From positions 18,697,607-18,761,606 of the forward strand of contig OX465107.1 in the NCBI GenBank assembly GCA_949987565.1: a DNA stretch of 64,000 nucleotides, in the 5' to 3' direction. Source of the stretch: Luidia sarsii (lineage: Eukaryota; Echinodermata; Asteroidea; Paxillosida; Luidiidae). The notes below the pieces were generated by a model. The model had not been told where the DNA came from and made no database searches. It worked only from the letters and a program-made list of their open reading frames with translations. Position numbers and translations under genes: made by a program. This document shows, one piece after another, positions 23,680 to 33,150 of the stretch. Within the stretch, counting starts at the first letter, position 1; the number at the start of each line of letters is the position of its first letter.

Positions 23680-25175
23680 TTCTATTTTCTATTTTCTATT
23701 TTCTATTTTCTATTTTCTATTTTCTATTTTCTATTTTCTATTTTCTATTTTCTATTTTCTATTTTCTATTTTCTATTTTCTATTTTCTATTTTCTATTTT
23801 CTATTTTCTATTTTCTATTTTCTATTTTCTATTTTCTATTTTCTATTTTCTATTTTCTATTTTCTATTTTCTATTTTCTATTTTCTATTTTCTATTTTCT
23901 ATTTTCTATTTTCTATTTTCTATTTTCTATTTTCTATTTTCTATTTTCTATTTTCTATTTTCTATTTTCTATTTTCTATTTTCTATTTTCTATTTTCTAT
24001 TTTCTATTTTCTATTTTCTATTTTCTATTTTCTATTTTCTATTTTCTATTTTCTATTTTCTATTTTCTATTTTCTATTTTCTATTTTCTATTTTCTATTT
24101 TTCTATTTTTCAATTTTTCAACTTTTCTATTTTTCTATTCACCATTAAAGATCATTGTAGCTGAAGTTATCTTGCCTGTACACACTGAACATATTCCTCA
24201 TGAAATTACTCACAGCTGGTGGAACAAAACTCCTTTCTTCATTGCAGTGGATAACATAGCACAGCATCACTAACTTAACCTGAAATGGTCTGAATCTTGA
24301 TAACTAAACTCCTCCAACTAATCTCAGCCCTTGGTTAATTTCAGCCACTATCATCTGTGAATCGAACCACTTTTAAAAATCACTCACAGCACAGGACACA
24401 TATTTGTGTGAGGACTGTATCAAGAAATGTGTCCAGCACACTCAGCTTATCTCACATCTCAGTTTTCGAATTCTGTCATCTGTACCCTTGAGCAGCATAC
24501 TTGCAAGTCTTGCATACTTCATGCTAGTGGGTGAAGCGTAGCATTATTTCTGCACTAGGCCCATTCATGTGTGATGGATACGGAATAATCTCCAGGCTCT
24601 CTCATGTCTCAACTTCCGAATTTAGTGGGCCCGTGAAATTGCCCACTGCATTTCTGGAGAGAGTTTTCAGGACCCAGCATACGATACAATACATCATGAT
24701 GACTTGAACAGTACTGATCCCCAAACCTCTCTGAGTCTTATATTGCCGTCTACCTTTTCGCTTGCTTCATGCAAGTTGGTTAGCAGAGCTTAAGTTCTGG
24801 ACCCACTTAGGTAAGGCCATGTGCAAATGAGACACTCAAGTCTGGAACAATCCATCCTTGTGACAATCTCACTTCTCTGTCACTCTAAAGAGAACTGAAG
24901 ATATCAGACTGAGGGCTTCCCAGAGTACAGGGACTGGCTCCTCCCGAGTTCAAAGGCCAGACACTCAGCCCTCCTCTCCCTCTCCCTCCCACTATTGTGC
25001 CCCCGCTAGGAACTGCATCGGCCAGCACTTTGCCATGAACGAAATGAAGATCATCGGGGCCATGATTCTGCGCCGCTTTCTTCTTTCGGTGGACGAGTCT
25101 GTCCCTGTCCAGGAGTATAACTCGCTGGTCCTTCGTACCAAGAAAGGCATCCACCTGAACATCACACCCCGTTGA
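15971..25175 (+). CDS. Cytochrome P450, CYP4 family (CYP4F-like), complete
   Basis: Exons: 15971-16147, 16905-17049, 17608-17780, 18476-18597, 18977-19244, 19870-20066, 20155-20288, 21152-21299 and 25010-25175 (TGA). All junctions are GT/AG, phases agree, and the 1530 nt give 509 residues, the usual CYP4 length. The ATG at 15971 has a good context (GACCATGG) and opens an N-terminal membrane anchor (about residues 5-35) followed by [19 protein letters not shown]. Landmarks: C-helix WGRNR at 134-138, I-helix EGHDTT at 317-322, ExxR at 376-379, PERF at 431-434 and heme loop FSAGPRNC with Cys457. Glu317 in the I-helix is the CYP4 hallmark that can bind heme covalently. Known family role: ER-bound omega-hydroxylation of fatty acids and eicosanoids. 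Similarity is highest to CYP4F; the exact subfamily and substrate are not determinable. Confidence 0.95.
16428..16585. repeat. Palindromic repeat with GAAAAGAGCC core (family 2)
   Basis: Within P450 intron 1, AAGGTTTGCAGTGACACCAT and TTCTCTTTCAAAAAGGAGTG lead into GTGGCTCTGAAAAGAGC, and the inverted complement follows at 16520-16583 with a few mismatches. Related single arms occur at 17902-17970 and 18823-18845, so this is a small dispersed family distinct from the CTTTCTCAAAGG palindromes. Confidence 0.75.
17048..17310 (-). mobile_element. LINE 3' fragment with reverse-transcriptase C-terminus (family A), inverted
   Basis: On the minus strand one frame gives a decayed [18 protein letters not shown], matching the plus-strand copy at 9990-10215. 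It is followed by CCCTTAACCCTGAGTGGCTT and TTGTTTTGGGCGATTTTGCA and an A-rich tail. The A-tail abuts the donor of P450 exon 2, so the exon boundary and the LINE end nearly touch. Confidence 0.75.
17891..17981. mobile_element. Single-arm family 2 repeat with 11-bp target duplication
   Basis: The 69-bp stretch 17902-17970 corresponds to one arm of the palindrome at 16428-16585. It is bracketed by identical ACTCTCATAGG at 17891-17901 and 17971-17981. Exact flanking repeats indicate insertion as a unit or later loss of one arm. Confidence 0.65.
19575..19694. repeat. Palindromic dispersed repeat (family 1) in P450 intron 5
   Basis: Arms of about 50 bp read CTAAAATTTAGTGGGCCTGA, CGTTTCGATCCTAGCAGGAC, then CTTTCTCAAAGG and the inverted complement, with a short internal duplication at the centre. 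The family flank TGTTGCAAACTGCTTACTGA lies just upstream at about 19533. Confidence 0.85.
20531..20609. repeat. Palindromic dispersed repeat (family 1), centre deleted
   Basis: CTCAAAAGTTAGAGGGCCTGA, TCCTAGCAGGACC and the inverted GGCCCTCTAACTTTTGAG are present, but the central CTTTCTCAAAGG part of the hairpin is missing. TTGCAAAATGCTCACTGATT precedes it at about 20492. It lies in P450 intron 7. Confidence 0.8.
20744..20927. mobile_element. Tc1/mariner (pogo/Tigger-like) MITE
   Basis: TA then CAGTGGAACGTCACTATAAC opens the element and the inverted complement ending CCACTG then TA closes it. The CAGTGGAAC-x-TCGCTATAAC terminus and TA duplication are typical of pogo/Tigger-derived MITEs. There is no ORF. 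It lies in P450 intron 7. Confidence 0.75.
21669..21842. mobile_element. Second Tigger-like MITE, opposite orientation
   Basis: Termini CAGTTGAACGTCGCTATAAC and the complementary GTTATAGCGAAGTTCCACTG match the copy at 20744-20927. The shared internal block CCCGGGATCCATGAAA is inverted relative to it. The right flank is TA but the left is not, so one target base has decayed. It lies in P450 intron 8. Confidence 0.7.
21845..23504. other. P450 intron 8, unique AT-rich part
   Basis: This part of the 3.7 kb last intron shows scattered TACATGTA motifs but no exon, hairpin or transposon that I can recognise. Confidence 0.5.
23505..24135. repeat. Heptamer satellite (CTATTTT)n and (CTATTCT)n
   Basis: About 85 copies of a 7-bp unit are present. 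A run of CTATTCT copies (about 23558-23660) is followed by a long run of CTATTTT copies, with ragged CTATTTTT at both edges. The register is almost perfect. Long plus-strand frames (FYFLFSI repeats) arise because three heptamers make seven stop-free codons. Confidence 0.97.
24136..25009. other. P450 intron 8, 3' part
   Basis: Unique sequence running to the CCCGCTAG acceptor of the heme-loop exon. No transposon or additional exon was recognised. Confidence 0.5.
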
Positions 25176-26845
25176 GTCTGAACATTTGAACATCTGCAGC
25201 GAGGTCAATGCTAATCAACCAGCACCTTACTCTTCAAGATTCTCAAAAAAAGATGAACACTATTCTGATCAATTGTATCTCATTTTGACAATTTTATTCT
25301 GTAAATTGCTGGGCATCAGCAGAAAACAGCACAGCCTGAGCCAATTTAACCCAGGAAATCAAGAATAGATGAATGATAGATAAATGAATTTCTATTGTCT
25401 TTCATATCTTCCATCAGTCAATCAGTGCTTATCCTGGAAGTAATTTAATGGTATTTGATAAGATTGACATGAGTTGTGCATAATAATAGTCTCGAGAAAT
25501 CAGACTCGCTTATGAAAAGTGAAAATTGTTAGTCTATCTTTATGATGCTTAAAAGTTAAGCATATGATTGTGTGTGCTATAATATGATAAAATGATCAAA
25601 GGCAAAAATTATCGGATTACTGATGATAACATCAATAAGCCTACTTTAAAAGTGAGGGACGCAGAGTACATTTTTGTGCTTTTTGTCCGTATTGTAATGT
25701 CTAAATTACTTTGTTTTGATATGAACGATTTTAGGTGTTTTATTATTTCATGTCTCTTAAAGATTTTGTGGGTTTTTAAAATTTGCTCTGTATGGATTAG
25801 TTGTAATTATCTTGGCTGAGATGTTTTAAAAACAATTTTTAAACAATTATCAGTCTCCTTGCCATGCACGATGGTCACAATGAAGTCCCACTGATCACAG
25901 ACTTTCACTTGCAGTATCCCATTCCTGCTAAACAAGCACCCAGTTCTCATAAAACTAAAATCGAGATACAGGACAGTTAATGGTTAAATGCTTCTGATTC
26001 TGACTGGCGCCCCCATCCCAGCAAAGATTACCCGGTAGTTGACTATTGGGGAAGGCCACCATCTAAGAGCTGGATAGCTCAGATGGAAGAGCACTGGTAC
26101 ATTAATCCAGAGGTCAAGTCCCGGTCTAGTCAAAGTTTACCAATTTTTTTCAATTTGTTCCAAAGTTCCCAGTCAGTTTTAATGCTCATTTTGCAATAAT
26201 TTCAATTTTCGGACGTACGGAAACCTGAAGAATGCAATACCAAATTCCAGGAATGATGCTCATTTGCCACTTCTGCTTGGGACCAAAAGTTGATTTACCT
26301 CATTCTCTGTGTCTGGCTAAACCAGAAGCCCATACATTGTTTTCATATCTTGATAATTTGATTTTCTTGTGTCGTGAATTGTGTGCTTATGAAACCAGAT
26401 AAGAGCGTTATAACGCTTACTTGAATCAGGTTTGTGAATTTGCGTGTTGGATGAAACATTGCCTTCCCCCTTCAAGATAAAACGGTCATTGCAAACATCA
26501 TGCAAACACAAATGAGATAATTGCCGGACCAATTGAAAATAAAAGTTTAAATATTGCAGCATTAAGACTTATGGGTATTATCTCGTGTTAATGCAATTAC
26601 CAAAGCGATTTGAAACAGCTCCTTTGAAAAAGAAGTCAATTAATGCTTTAATTTAATTTAACTTAGTTTTACTTACATGGGAAAATGGCTGGATGCACAG
26701 GTACTATATGTCCTGTAAAGAACATGTCATTTTTATAAGCGATGCAGACCTCTCAAGAAACCTATAGTGATGCTTCCGTGTTGGCGGCAAAAAAAAAAGA
26801 TATCTGGTAGGGGCCTACACCATGAGCATTTTCAACAGATGAGCA
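25176..26845. other. Intergenic region between the P450 and the first GPCR
   Basis: Unique AT-rich sequence apart from the SINE at 26004-26210. AATAAA occurs at about 26536, beyond the SINE. The 3' UTR of the P450 (from the left) and of the minus-strand GPCR (from the right) converge here. Confidence 0.5.
26004..26210 (+). mobile_element. tRNA-like SINE, fullest copy
   Basis: A leader (ACTGGCGCCCCCATCC to GGCCACCATCTAAG) precedes a tRNA-like core at 26069-26136 with an A-box-like TAGCTCAGATGG and a B-box-like GGTCAAGTCCC; a T-rich tail follows. The core recurs at 6100-6175 and 37745-37815 (minus), and the leader alone at about 44850-44900. The B box has lost its TTC relative to the 37.7-kb copy (GGTTCAAGTCC). 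Confidence 0.7.
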
Positions 26846-28090
26846 TTAATTGAGCACTTCAGCTGGCCCCGTCATCGCCTTGTCTTGGATTTGCTCAGAC
26901 TCGCGACCTTCGACCTTTCCCGAATCTCCTTCCGGTCCGTGTGCCTCGGTGACGTCACTGGCTGTTGTGAGCTGCAGTTTGATGTCGCCGTGCCGCCGGA
27001 CTTGTCCTCGGCCGTCCGTTACCGTGGGAAGGCCCGTAGGCCTGTCGGCGGATGTCTCCCCCGGGCGGAGACACGCCCGAGGCGCGAGGGACCTGACCAT
27101 CTGGTAGCAGGCCTTTCTGAAGGCCGACGCCATCATGAAGTAGATGGCGCTGTTGAGGAACCCGTTGCAGACGAGGAGCCAGTGGACGGCGAAGATGACT
27201 CCGTGGGGGATGATGTCCCTGCGGACGACGGCCACTACGCACATAGAGAGAAACGGCAGCCAGGTCACCACCAGAGCCAAGGTCATCAGCCTGACCATTC
27301 TGGCCAGCTTGTGGGTTCTTGATTCGCCTCGGTCCCCTCTCCGTGCCGGTGGCTGATGGGCTGATGTGCCGGTCTCGGACTGGTGGTGGCGACCCGCTGC
27401 GCCGGGGTTTGTCATCAGCTCTCTCCGGCGGGCGCTGGCAGCGAGTCTACGCCTGACCCTCAGCGACGTCAGGAGGATGACGGCGAAGCACGGTATGTGG
27501 AATCCGAGCAGCACGGCCGCCGCGATGACGGGGTGCTCGAAGTACCGCGGCATGCAGACGTTCAGCTCGGCCACGTAGACGGAGCCGGGACGGCCGGTCA
27601 GGATCGGGATCTGGCTGGCGGTCGAGAACAGCCAGGTCATGAGCACGGCGGAGAGAGTGGTGCGCCTGGTAACGAGGCGGGAGTACCTGAGGGGGTGAAG
27701 CACGGCGATGTAGCGCTCCAAGCTCAGCAGCACCAGGCTGAGGAAGGAGTTAAAGGTGGCCATGTTGCCCAGGAAGGCGGACAGGGCACAGACGGCACTA
27801 CCGTACGGCCAGCAGGCAGCGCCCGTCAGCTTGGAGGACGGGTAGACGGCCAGGGCGCCGGTCAGCCCGGAGATCAGGTCGGAGGCCGAGAGGGACATGA
27901 TGAGCAGGCCGTGGCCGTTGAGGAGCAGCGGCGTCCGGGCCAGAACCACCAGGCTGAGGAGGTTGGCCGACACCACCAGGAATGCCACCGCTATGGTCAC
28001 GATAAGCTCCAGTAAGCATACGGTGAAGTTGGGGCACGGGTCCCCGGCCAACGCCTGAACGACGGCTGGTGATGTACCCTCGCACTCCAT
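26846..28090 (-). CDS. GPCR1: class A (rhodopsin-type) orphan receptor, single exon
   Basis: The 414-residue frame is read from the ATG at 28090; the longer frame starts with TTG at 28105. Seven hydrophobic segments are visible. Landmarks: N-terminal CPNFTVC with a glycosylation site (Asn21), LLNGHGLL in loop 1, Asp2.50 in SASDL, Cys3.25 and an ECL2 Cys (ELNVC), ERY at the end of TM3, TWLP in TM6 and NSAIY in place of NPxxY. Position 1.50 is Ser instead of Asn and position 3.32 is Gly, so it is not an aminergic receptor. A long, Arg-rich loop 3 and a roughly 90-residue tail follow. A TATATAAG box lies about 50 bp upstream. Known class role: plasma-membrane, G-protein-coupled signalling. The ligand is unknown. 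Confidence 0.9.
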   Translation of the reverse strand: MECEGTSPAVVQALAGDPCPNFTVCLLELIVTIAVAFLVVSANLLSLVVLARTPLLLNGHGLLIMSLSASDLISGLTGALAVYPSSKLTGAACWPYGSAVCALSAFLGNMATFNSFLSLVLLSLERYIAVLHPLRYSRLVTRRTTLSAVLMTWLFSTASQIPILTGRPGSVYVAELNVCMPRYFEHPVIAAAVLLGFHIPCFAVILLTSLRVRRRLAASARRRELMTNPGAAGRHHQSETGTSAHQPPARRGDRGESRTHKLARMVRLMTLALVVTWLPFLSMCVVAVVRRDIIPHGVIFAVHWLLVCNGFLNSAIYFMMASAFRKACYQMVRSLAPRACLRPGETSADRPTGLPTVTDGRGQVRRHGDIKLQLTTASDVTEAHGPEGDSGKVEGRESEQIQDKAMTGPAEVLN

Positions 28091-28140
28091 TGCTATCCAC
28101 AGCAACCCAGGACAGGACTCAGTTCCGTATTATGTGATGG

Positions 28141-28149
28141 CTTATATAG
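28141..28149 (-). promoter_or_regulatory. TATA box of GPCR1
   Basis: CTATATAAG on the minus strand, about 51 bp upstream of the ATG at 28090. It matches the TATAWAAG consensus, and the short spacing fits an unspliced 5' leader. Confidence 0.55.
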
Positions 28150-28478
28150 CCTCCCTTGTACATGTACGTCCCACTATGCAGGGGCTAATTGGCCCCAGTT
28201 AACACGTCCCAAAGCCAACACATTCTGGCAGCTTAAAGAAGAATGAAACCCAGAGAAAATAGTTGGCTTATCTCTTTGGTTGATAAAACCAACCTACAAT
28301 TACCCATGTGCAACTCACCTACGAGTTTCATAAAGAGGGAAAAATCATGGAATTCGGTGGTCGAATTCGCGTTCCCTGTACCCGCCATGTTTTCGAAATT
28401 CCCGGCAGGTCACTGCGGGGGGTATGATATAATGACGGGCAACCCCCGCATGGGCCCGGACGGACGTATCCCTACAAC

Positions 28479-28894
28479 ATGTGTGTACACAACACATGTA
28501 TACTGCGTGCAGTTTATATACACTCGCGAGTGTACTGCCAGGCTTTTGGTTGTAACAATGCCAGCGGAAAAAAGCTAGGGAAATCTGTCCATGCAGTTCC
28601 TAACAAGGCCAAGAGACCTGACTTGTTTGGGAAGTGGGCTGCGGCCATAAAAGTAGAAAAATTTCTCAATGTCGGCTACAAATATAGTCGAAATGACGTG
28701 ATTTGTAGCGATCACTTCACGGAGGAGGAGTTGGGATCGAGGTTGACTTGCGGGCCAAACTCACCGGCTCGAAGCCGAGAAATATACTGAAAGAACATGC
28801 CGTTCCTTCAGTATTTTCACATCGACCAGCGGTGGCATCACGTTCATCGACAGCTTCACGAATTGCCGCATTGGAATCCAGAAAGCTGAGTTAA
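28479..28894 (+). pseudogene. THAP-domain transposase N-terminus, frameshifted
   Basis: The first frame gives the C2CH THAP pattern: Cys in YCQAFGCNN, then HAVPNKAKRPDLFGKW and ICSDHFTEEEL. It runs out at an early stop (about 28788). The adjacent frame from about 28742 continues with a post-THAP segment, NILKEHAVPSVFSH, to a TAA at 28892-28894. A single-base shift near 28738-28742 therefore breaks the gene. THAP domains bind DNA, here presumably the element's own termini. Nothing like a DDE/RNase H domain follows, so the element is non-autonomous. Confidence 0.75.
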
Positions 28895-29564
28895 TTTTGA
28901 TGTTTTTCCTGTATGATACGATCGGCTTTTGATGTATGTTTTCGTTTCGGTCCTGGCGTGATTTTTCTCACATGCACGTTCTGCCTAGTCTTTCTCGCAG
29001 ACCGCTTATCTGTAACTCATGGAGGGTAAACTCCATGGATATACATGTATTGTACCAATTACCATGGAGGAAGAAGGGGGGATATACGTACCGTGCCGTA
29101 TTTTTATTTGTGCTGCAACAAGAACATGGAGCTAGGCCTAATTTACACGTTATCGGAACGCGACTCCACTCGCCCACACTGTTTATTCCCTGGTCGCTGA
29201 CCGCAACTCCTGTCACCCAGCGCTATTGTGTGCACAGCATACGCTGGGAAGTGCATGACCCCTGACCCCCACTAAACTCCACACAGCTTCGCTAACGTGT
29301 ACAACTGAAATCTCTCCAAAACATCGACCATCTCTTGAATCATTTCTCGTATTTTCCTATTAAAATTACGCGAGCTGAAACAAAAGCCGGACACAGTGGG
29401 CTCCCAGTCATAGTTGTCGGACCTTTATTAAACTCAGCCCCTGGTGTATAAGTTATTTTAGGCCTACTTGTTTAGCTGTTATAACAGGTCGCCATTCGGC
29501 GAAGATCAAGAAAACAGAGAACCAAAATTGCGCAGCATTTATTTTGTTACAGATACCAACGTAA

Positions 29565-29805
29565 TGTACACGTGTACAGTAGTACATTACAAGTAGGACA
29601 CAACGTGTACATTGTACACGTGTACAGTACAGTAGTAGTGTGTACATGTACTGTACATTACAAGTAGGACACAACGTGTACATTGTACACGTGTACAGTA
29701 CAGTAGTAGTGTGTACATGTACTGTACATTACATGTAGTACACAACGTGTACATTGTACGTGCACTGTACATGTACATGTACATGTACATGTACATGTAC
29801 AGTCC
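29565..29805. repeat. TACATG-rich short tandem repeat inside the transposon
   Basis: A unit of roughly 69 bp containing ACAACGTGTACATTGTACAC and GTGTACATGTACTGTACATT is repeated about three times, then dissolves into (TACATG)n. It is self-complementary throughout, so both strands show similar cysteine-rich frames, none believable. Confidence 0.8.
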
Positions 29806-30243
29806 GTGCAACGTATGCAATCAGGAAGCCGTGAAAGTGTTTGTAGATCAAGACTATACGCAATCCACAAGAATAATTCAAATAATGACCAAAGCGAAAA
29901 ACAATAAATCTGCAAAGGATTATAAGATTATTTTCTCACACATTGAGGAATAATTCTTTTTTAAATGTTGATTAATATTTGTAGTTTAAATTAAAATGAT
30001 TGAACAAGCCTAACTGACCAATCAGACAGGGTCGTCTCCGCCGTGATGTCATACCCCCCGCAGTGACCTTCCGGAAATTTCGAAAGCATGGCGGGTTGAG
30101 GGAACGCGAATTCGACCACAGAATTCCATGATTTTTCCCTCTTTATGAAACTCGTAGGTGAGTTGCACATGGGTAATTGTAGGTTGGTTTTATCAACCAA
30201 AGAGATAAGCCAACTATTTTCTCTGGGTTTCATTCTTCTTTAA

Positions 30244-32067
30244 TGGATCTGTCCCATTATTATACGCACACGCTGTATACCGAGTAAAGTGCATGTACAG
30301 TATTTCGCCTGCACGCCAAGTTCATTTGGGAAAAGGTGACGTTCATTCCAGTAATGCCTTTCATTGTCGTGAGTACTGTACGTCATTGGAGTTAGCGGTG
30401 CGTGGCATGGGTCCTCTGTGGTTGTGGTTCCACATCCTGAAATCTTGCCCCGTTGCGGGTTTATAGGCCACCGATTTCCACGCCCGTAAACAAACCCCAC
30501 ACTCCGTCACCCGTCCGTTAATCGGAAAAGCTAATGATAGACATAGCTTTTTCATAATACATGTAATCACCTTTAATCATCTCTCCCAGCCAGCATACCC
30601 ATCAGCCCATCAGCCAAATTGAATTCAAGAGTAAAACTAATTTATACTGACTTCCAATGTCATCATTTTGTAGTGCACTCAAACCGCGTGTCTACAGTGA
30701 CGAATACATCATTATAATTCCAAGGGCAAGCCACTCCGGTTCTCCTCCGTGTCACACAAAAAGTTCAGACATAAAAACAGGTTATTTTCAGTGGTGAAAA
30801 CCCACTGCCCAAAAGACTTACATGTAAATTATATGAGAGATGCGCATTTATAACAAAAATCCATAGTTCTTCCAGTGATGAGTGATGAAATCAAGTGTCA
30901 TCATCTGTCCATGTTGTACGTTAATCTCAAAAATTAGAGGGCCTGACGTTTTGATCCTAGCAGGACCTTTCTCAAAGACAAAGTGACAAGGACATACACA
31001 GACAGTCAGGGGGAAGGAAAGCCCCGACACACAGGGTTTTCCTTCCCCCGACTGTCTTAGTATGTCCTTGTCACTTTGCCTTTGAGAAAGGTCCTGCTAG
31101 GCTCGAAACGTCAGGTTTGCATCAGAACCACGAGGTGATCGATCAGTGAGGCAAAAGGGCTCTTCACATGCACTGCAACAAATTTGTGGGTTGGACCCGT
31201 GTCCGACCCGTGTAAAAGAACGACTGACCTGTTCACACTGCATACAAGGATTTAACGCGGCGTCGACCCGCTTAGGGCGCTAAACCCGGGTTGAAACTAA
31301 CCCTGTCTCGGGAGGTGAGTTGAGAACTGAATGCGGCAACGCGACCCTCTCGATATCATGACAATAACTTTGCACGATATACTTTATAGGGGATATACAT
31401 TTTCCCATACAGTTCAAAACGTGAAATCAAACAAATTGCAATATATGAGTCATTATTGAAAATTTTAAAGCATTTTATATTGCATGTCCTTTACTGGACA
31501 ACCATCCTACAAATTCTACATGGAGAGATAAAAAGTTTATGTAACACTTACGTAGTTATTGATTATGAGTAAACAATATATGATTTGATAAAAGTTAATA
31601 CAAAAACTGTTGCAAATTGCTCACTGACTAAAATGACCTGCAAAGTTTGATTTAAATATTTTAAACACAATTCACTTATTGACCAAAATGATAAATATTA
31701 CACCCGATACAATATTCTTTATATAATGGCTGAAGCTATTATGATACTGCGAGAATCGTACAGCATGCACGTTTGGAACAATACACTGACTGGGACCATG
31801 GAGCTATAATAATAGTATAGCTTCATGCTGGGACGGATTGCTGTTGTTAACATTCTCCATTCAACCAATATATGCACACTTTTAATCGCCGCCTGATCCC
31901 AACTCGCAAGCAAATTGGCATCATCCCCTCCCCAGTGATGATGGCAAATAATTCGCACCTGAAGCCGCAGCTTGGCTGTAAAATGCCGTTAATCTGATCG
32001 CACAACCTGCCTGTTGAGATAGCCGCCAATAGCTTTGTGCTCATTGCAAGTCACGGGTCCGTCTGCA
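30244..32067. other. Intergenic region with one large palindromic repeat
   Basis: Outside the palindrome at 30925-31113 and a solitary family flank at 31608-31645 (ACTGTTGCAAATTGCTCACT), the sequence is unique. No gene was recognised. It includes the presumed 3' UTR of GPCR2. Confidence 0.5.
30925..31113. repeat. Palindromic dispersed repeat (family 1), longest copy
   Basis: Family 1 ends (ATTAGAGGGCCTGACG and AGGTCCTGCTAGG-x-TCGAAACGTCAGG) enclose extra inverted sequence: CAAAGTGACAAGGACATACA and GACAGTCAGGGGGAAGGAAA on the left, matched on the right. The stem therefore reaches about 85 bp per arm. This longer version may be closer to the original element, with shorter copies being centre-deleted. 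The core CTGTCTGTGTTTGTCCTTGTC also lies at 8422-8442. Confidence 0.8.
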
Positions 32068-33150
32068 TTAAACAGGACTGTTCTGGGAGTCTTTGAAGAC
32101 GTTCGGGGTCGATGCCCCCAGGGCTCCGACAAGCAAATTATTGGAATCTACTGTGTTTAGTGGTGACAATGGAACATCCCATACTCCCTTCCGCCGGCCC
32201 AGACGGGAGATCGTGCTGGCAGCCGAGTCGAATATCTCGCCCATCCTCTTGCGATAAGCCGTGTTCATCGTGACGTAGATGACGGTGTTGAAGAAGCTGT
32301 TAGCGAGCAGGAGCCAGAAGCTGCCGAAGACGACCTCCTGGGGCGCGTGGGAGCCCGCCATAAAGCCCAGGATGAGCCCGACGGTGAAGAACGGCATGTA
32401 GCTCAGGAAGAAGGTGGCGGTCATCACCTGGACCATGCGAAAGGCCTTCAGCTTCCTTGAGGTGGCGGAGTGCACAGCCGAGTCGACGCCCCTCTTGGGC
32501 CCAGCGTAGAGGACGCGACCAATGATGCACGAGGTCACGGTCACGACGAGTACGGGTACAAGCGCCATCCCCAACCACACCGCGGCTAGCGGGATGTTAC
32601 CGAGCACAAAGGTCAGACACGTGTAGAGCTCGGGGTAGTAGAAGTATCTCGGGTAACCAGAGAAGATGCCGCTGAAGGTGAGCACGGACGCCAGCCAGTT
32701 GAGCGCGATGCAGACGAGGACGTGCTTCTTGGTGACGGTGCGAGCGTATCGCAGCGGGTGGGCGATGGCCACGTAGCGCTCCAGAGCGAGGAGCATCAGC
32801 CCAATAGCCGAGGTCGTGATGCCGACCTGGTTGACGTAGGCCGCGGCGAGGCAGGCCGAGTCCCCGAACGGCCAGGAGTCCTGACTGGAGCGGAGAGTGG
32901 CCGACGGGTAGATAGCCAGAGAGGCCATCAGGCCAGTGATCAGGTCAGCCACGGAGAGTGATATCAGCAAGTAGCCGTGGCCGTTGCGGAGGGCCGGCGT
33001 CGACAGCAGGATGGCCAGGTTGCCCACGTTCCCGACAACGACGAGGAAGGTCACCGCGATGACGACCATCACCTCCGCTATGCATGCGGCATTATTTGAA
33101 CAGGAGTTCGCGTTACTCAACTCGACTGTAAATCGAGTGGTGTTTTCCAT
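32068..33150 (-). CDS. GPCR2: class A orphan receptor, single exon
   Basis: 360 residues from the ATG at 33150. Visible: N-linked site at Asn3, N-terminal CSNNAAC, Asn1.50 in GNLAIL, LRNGHGYLL in loop 1, Asp2.50 in SVADL, Cys3.25, ERYVAIAHPLRY after TM3, SYMPF in TM6 (Tyr at 6.48) and NTVIY in TM7 instead of NPxxY. Position 3.32 is Asn, so amine binding through Asp3.32 is excluded. The tail carries GRRKG then WDVPLSPLNTVDS, nearly identical to GPCR4. The body resembles GPCR3 and GPCR4 strongly, so it belongs to the same subfamily. Ligand unknown. Confidence 0.9.
   Translation of the reverse strand: MENTTRFTVELSNANSCSNNAACIAEVMVVIAVTFLVVVGNVGNLAILLSTPALRNGHGYLLISLSVADLITGLMASLAIYPSATLRSSQDSWPFGDSACLAAAYVNQVGITTSAIGLMLLALERYVAIAHPLRYARTVTKKHVLVCIALNWLASVLTFSGIFSGYPRYFYYPELYTCLTFVLGNIPLAAVWLGMALVPVLVVTVTSCIIGRVLYAGPKRGVDSAVHSATSRKLKAFRMVQVMTATFFLSYMPFFTVGLILGFMAGSHAPQEVVFGSFWLLLANSFFNTVIYVTMNTAYRKRMGEIFDSAASTISRLGRRKGVWDVPLSPLNTVDSNNLLVGALGASTPNVFKDSQNSPV

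Larger units (their letters stand above)
28233..30243. mobile_element. Kolobok-like DNA transposon, 2.0 kb, internally deleted
   Basis: Terminal inverted repeats of about 205 bp (28237-28440 and 30037-30239), with only a handful of mismatches, begin AGAAGAATGAAACCCAGAG. Each is flanked by TTAA. The interior encodes a THAP zinc finger followed by non-coding and TACATG-rich sequence; no DDE catalytic region was found. The combination of TTAA duplication and THAP domain is characteristic of Kolobok elements (established knowledge). piggyBac also uses TTAA but does not carry THAP domains. Confidence 0.8.

Noticed and set aside
23189..24273. Long hydrophobic ORFs (FYFLFSI repeats)
   Set aside because: They are translations of the heptamer satellite; three heptamers form seven stop-free codons.
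26069..26136. Functional tRNA gene
   Set aside because: The core has A/B-box-like motifs but a damaged B box and no clean acceptor stem, and it recurs with shared flanks, so it is a SINE.
26846..28105. GPCR1 start at 28105
   Set aside because: The codon there is TTG, not ATG. The first ATG at 28090 is used. The same correction moved GPCR3 from GTG at 39239 to ATG at 39188 and GPCR5 from GTG at 50021 to ATG at 50003.
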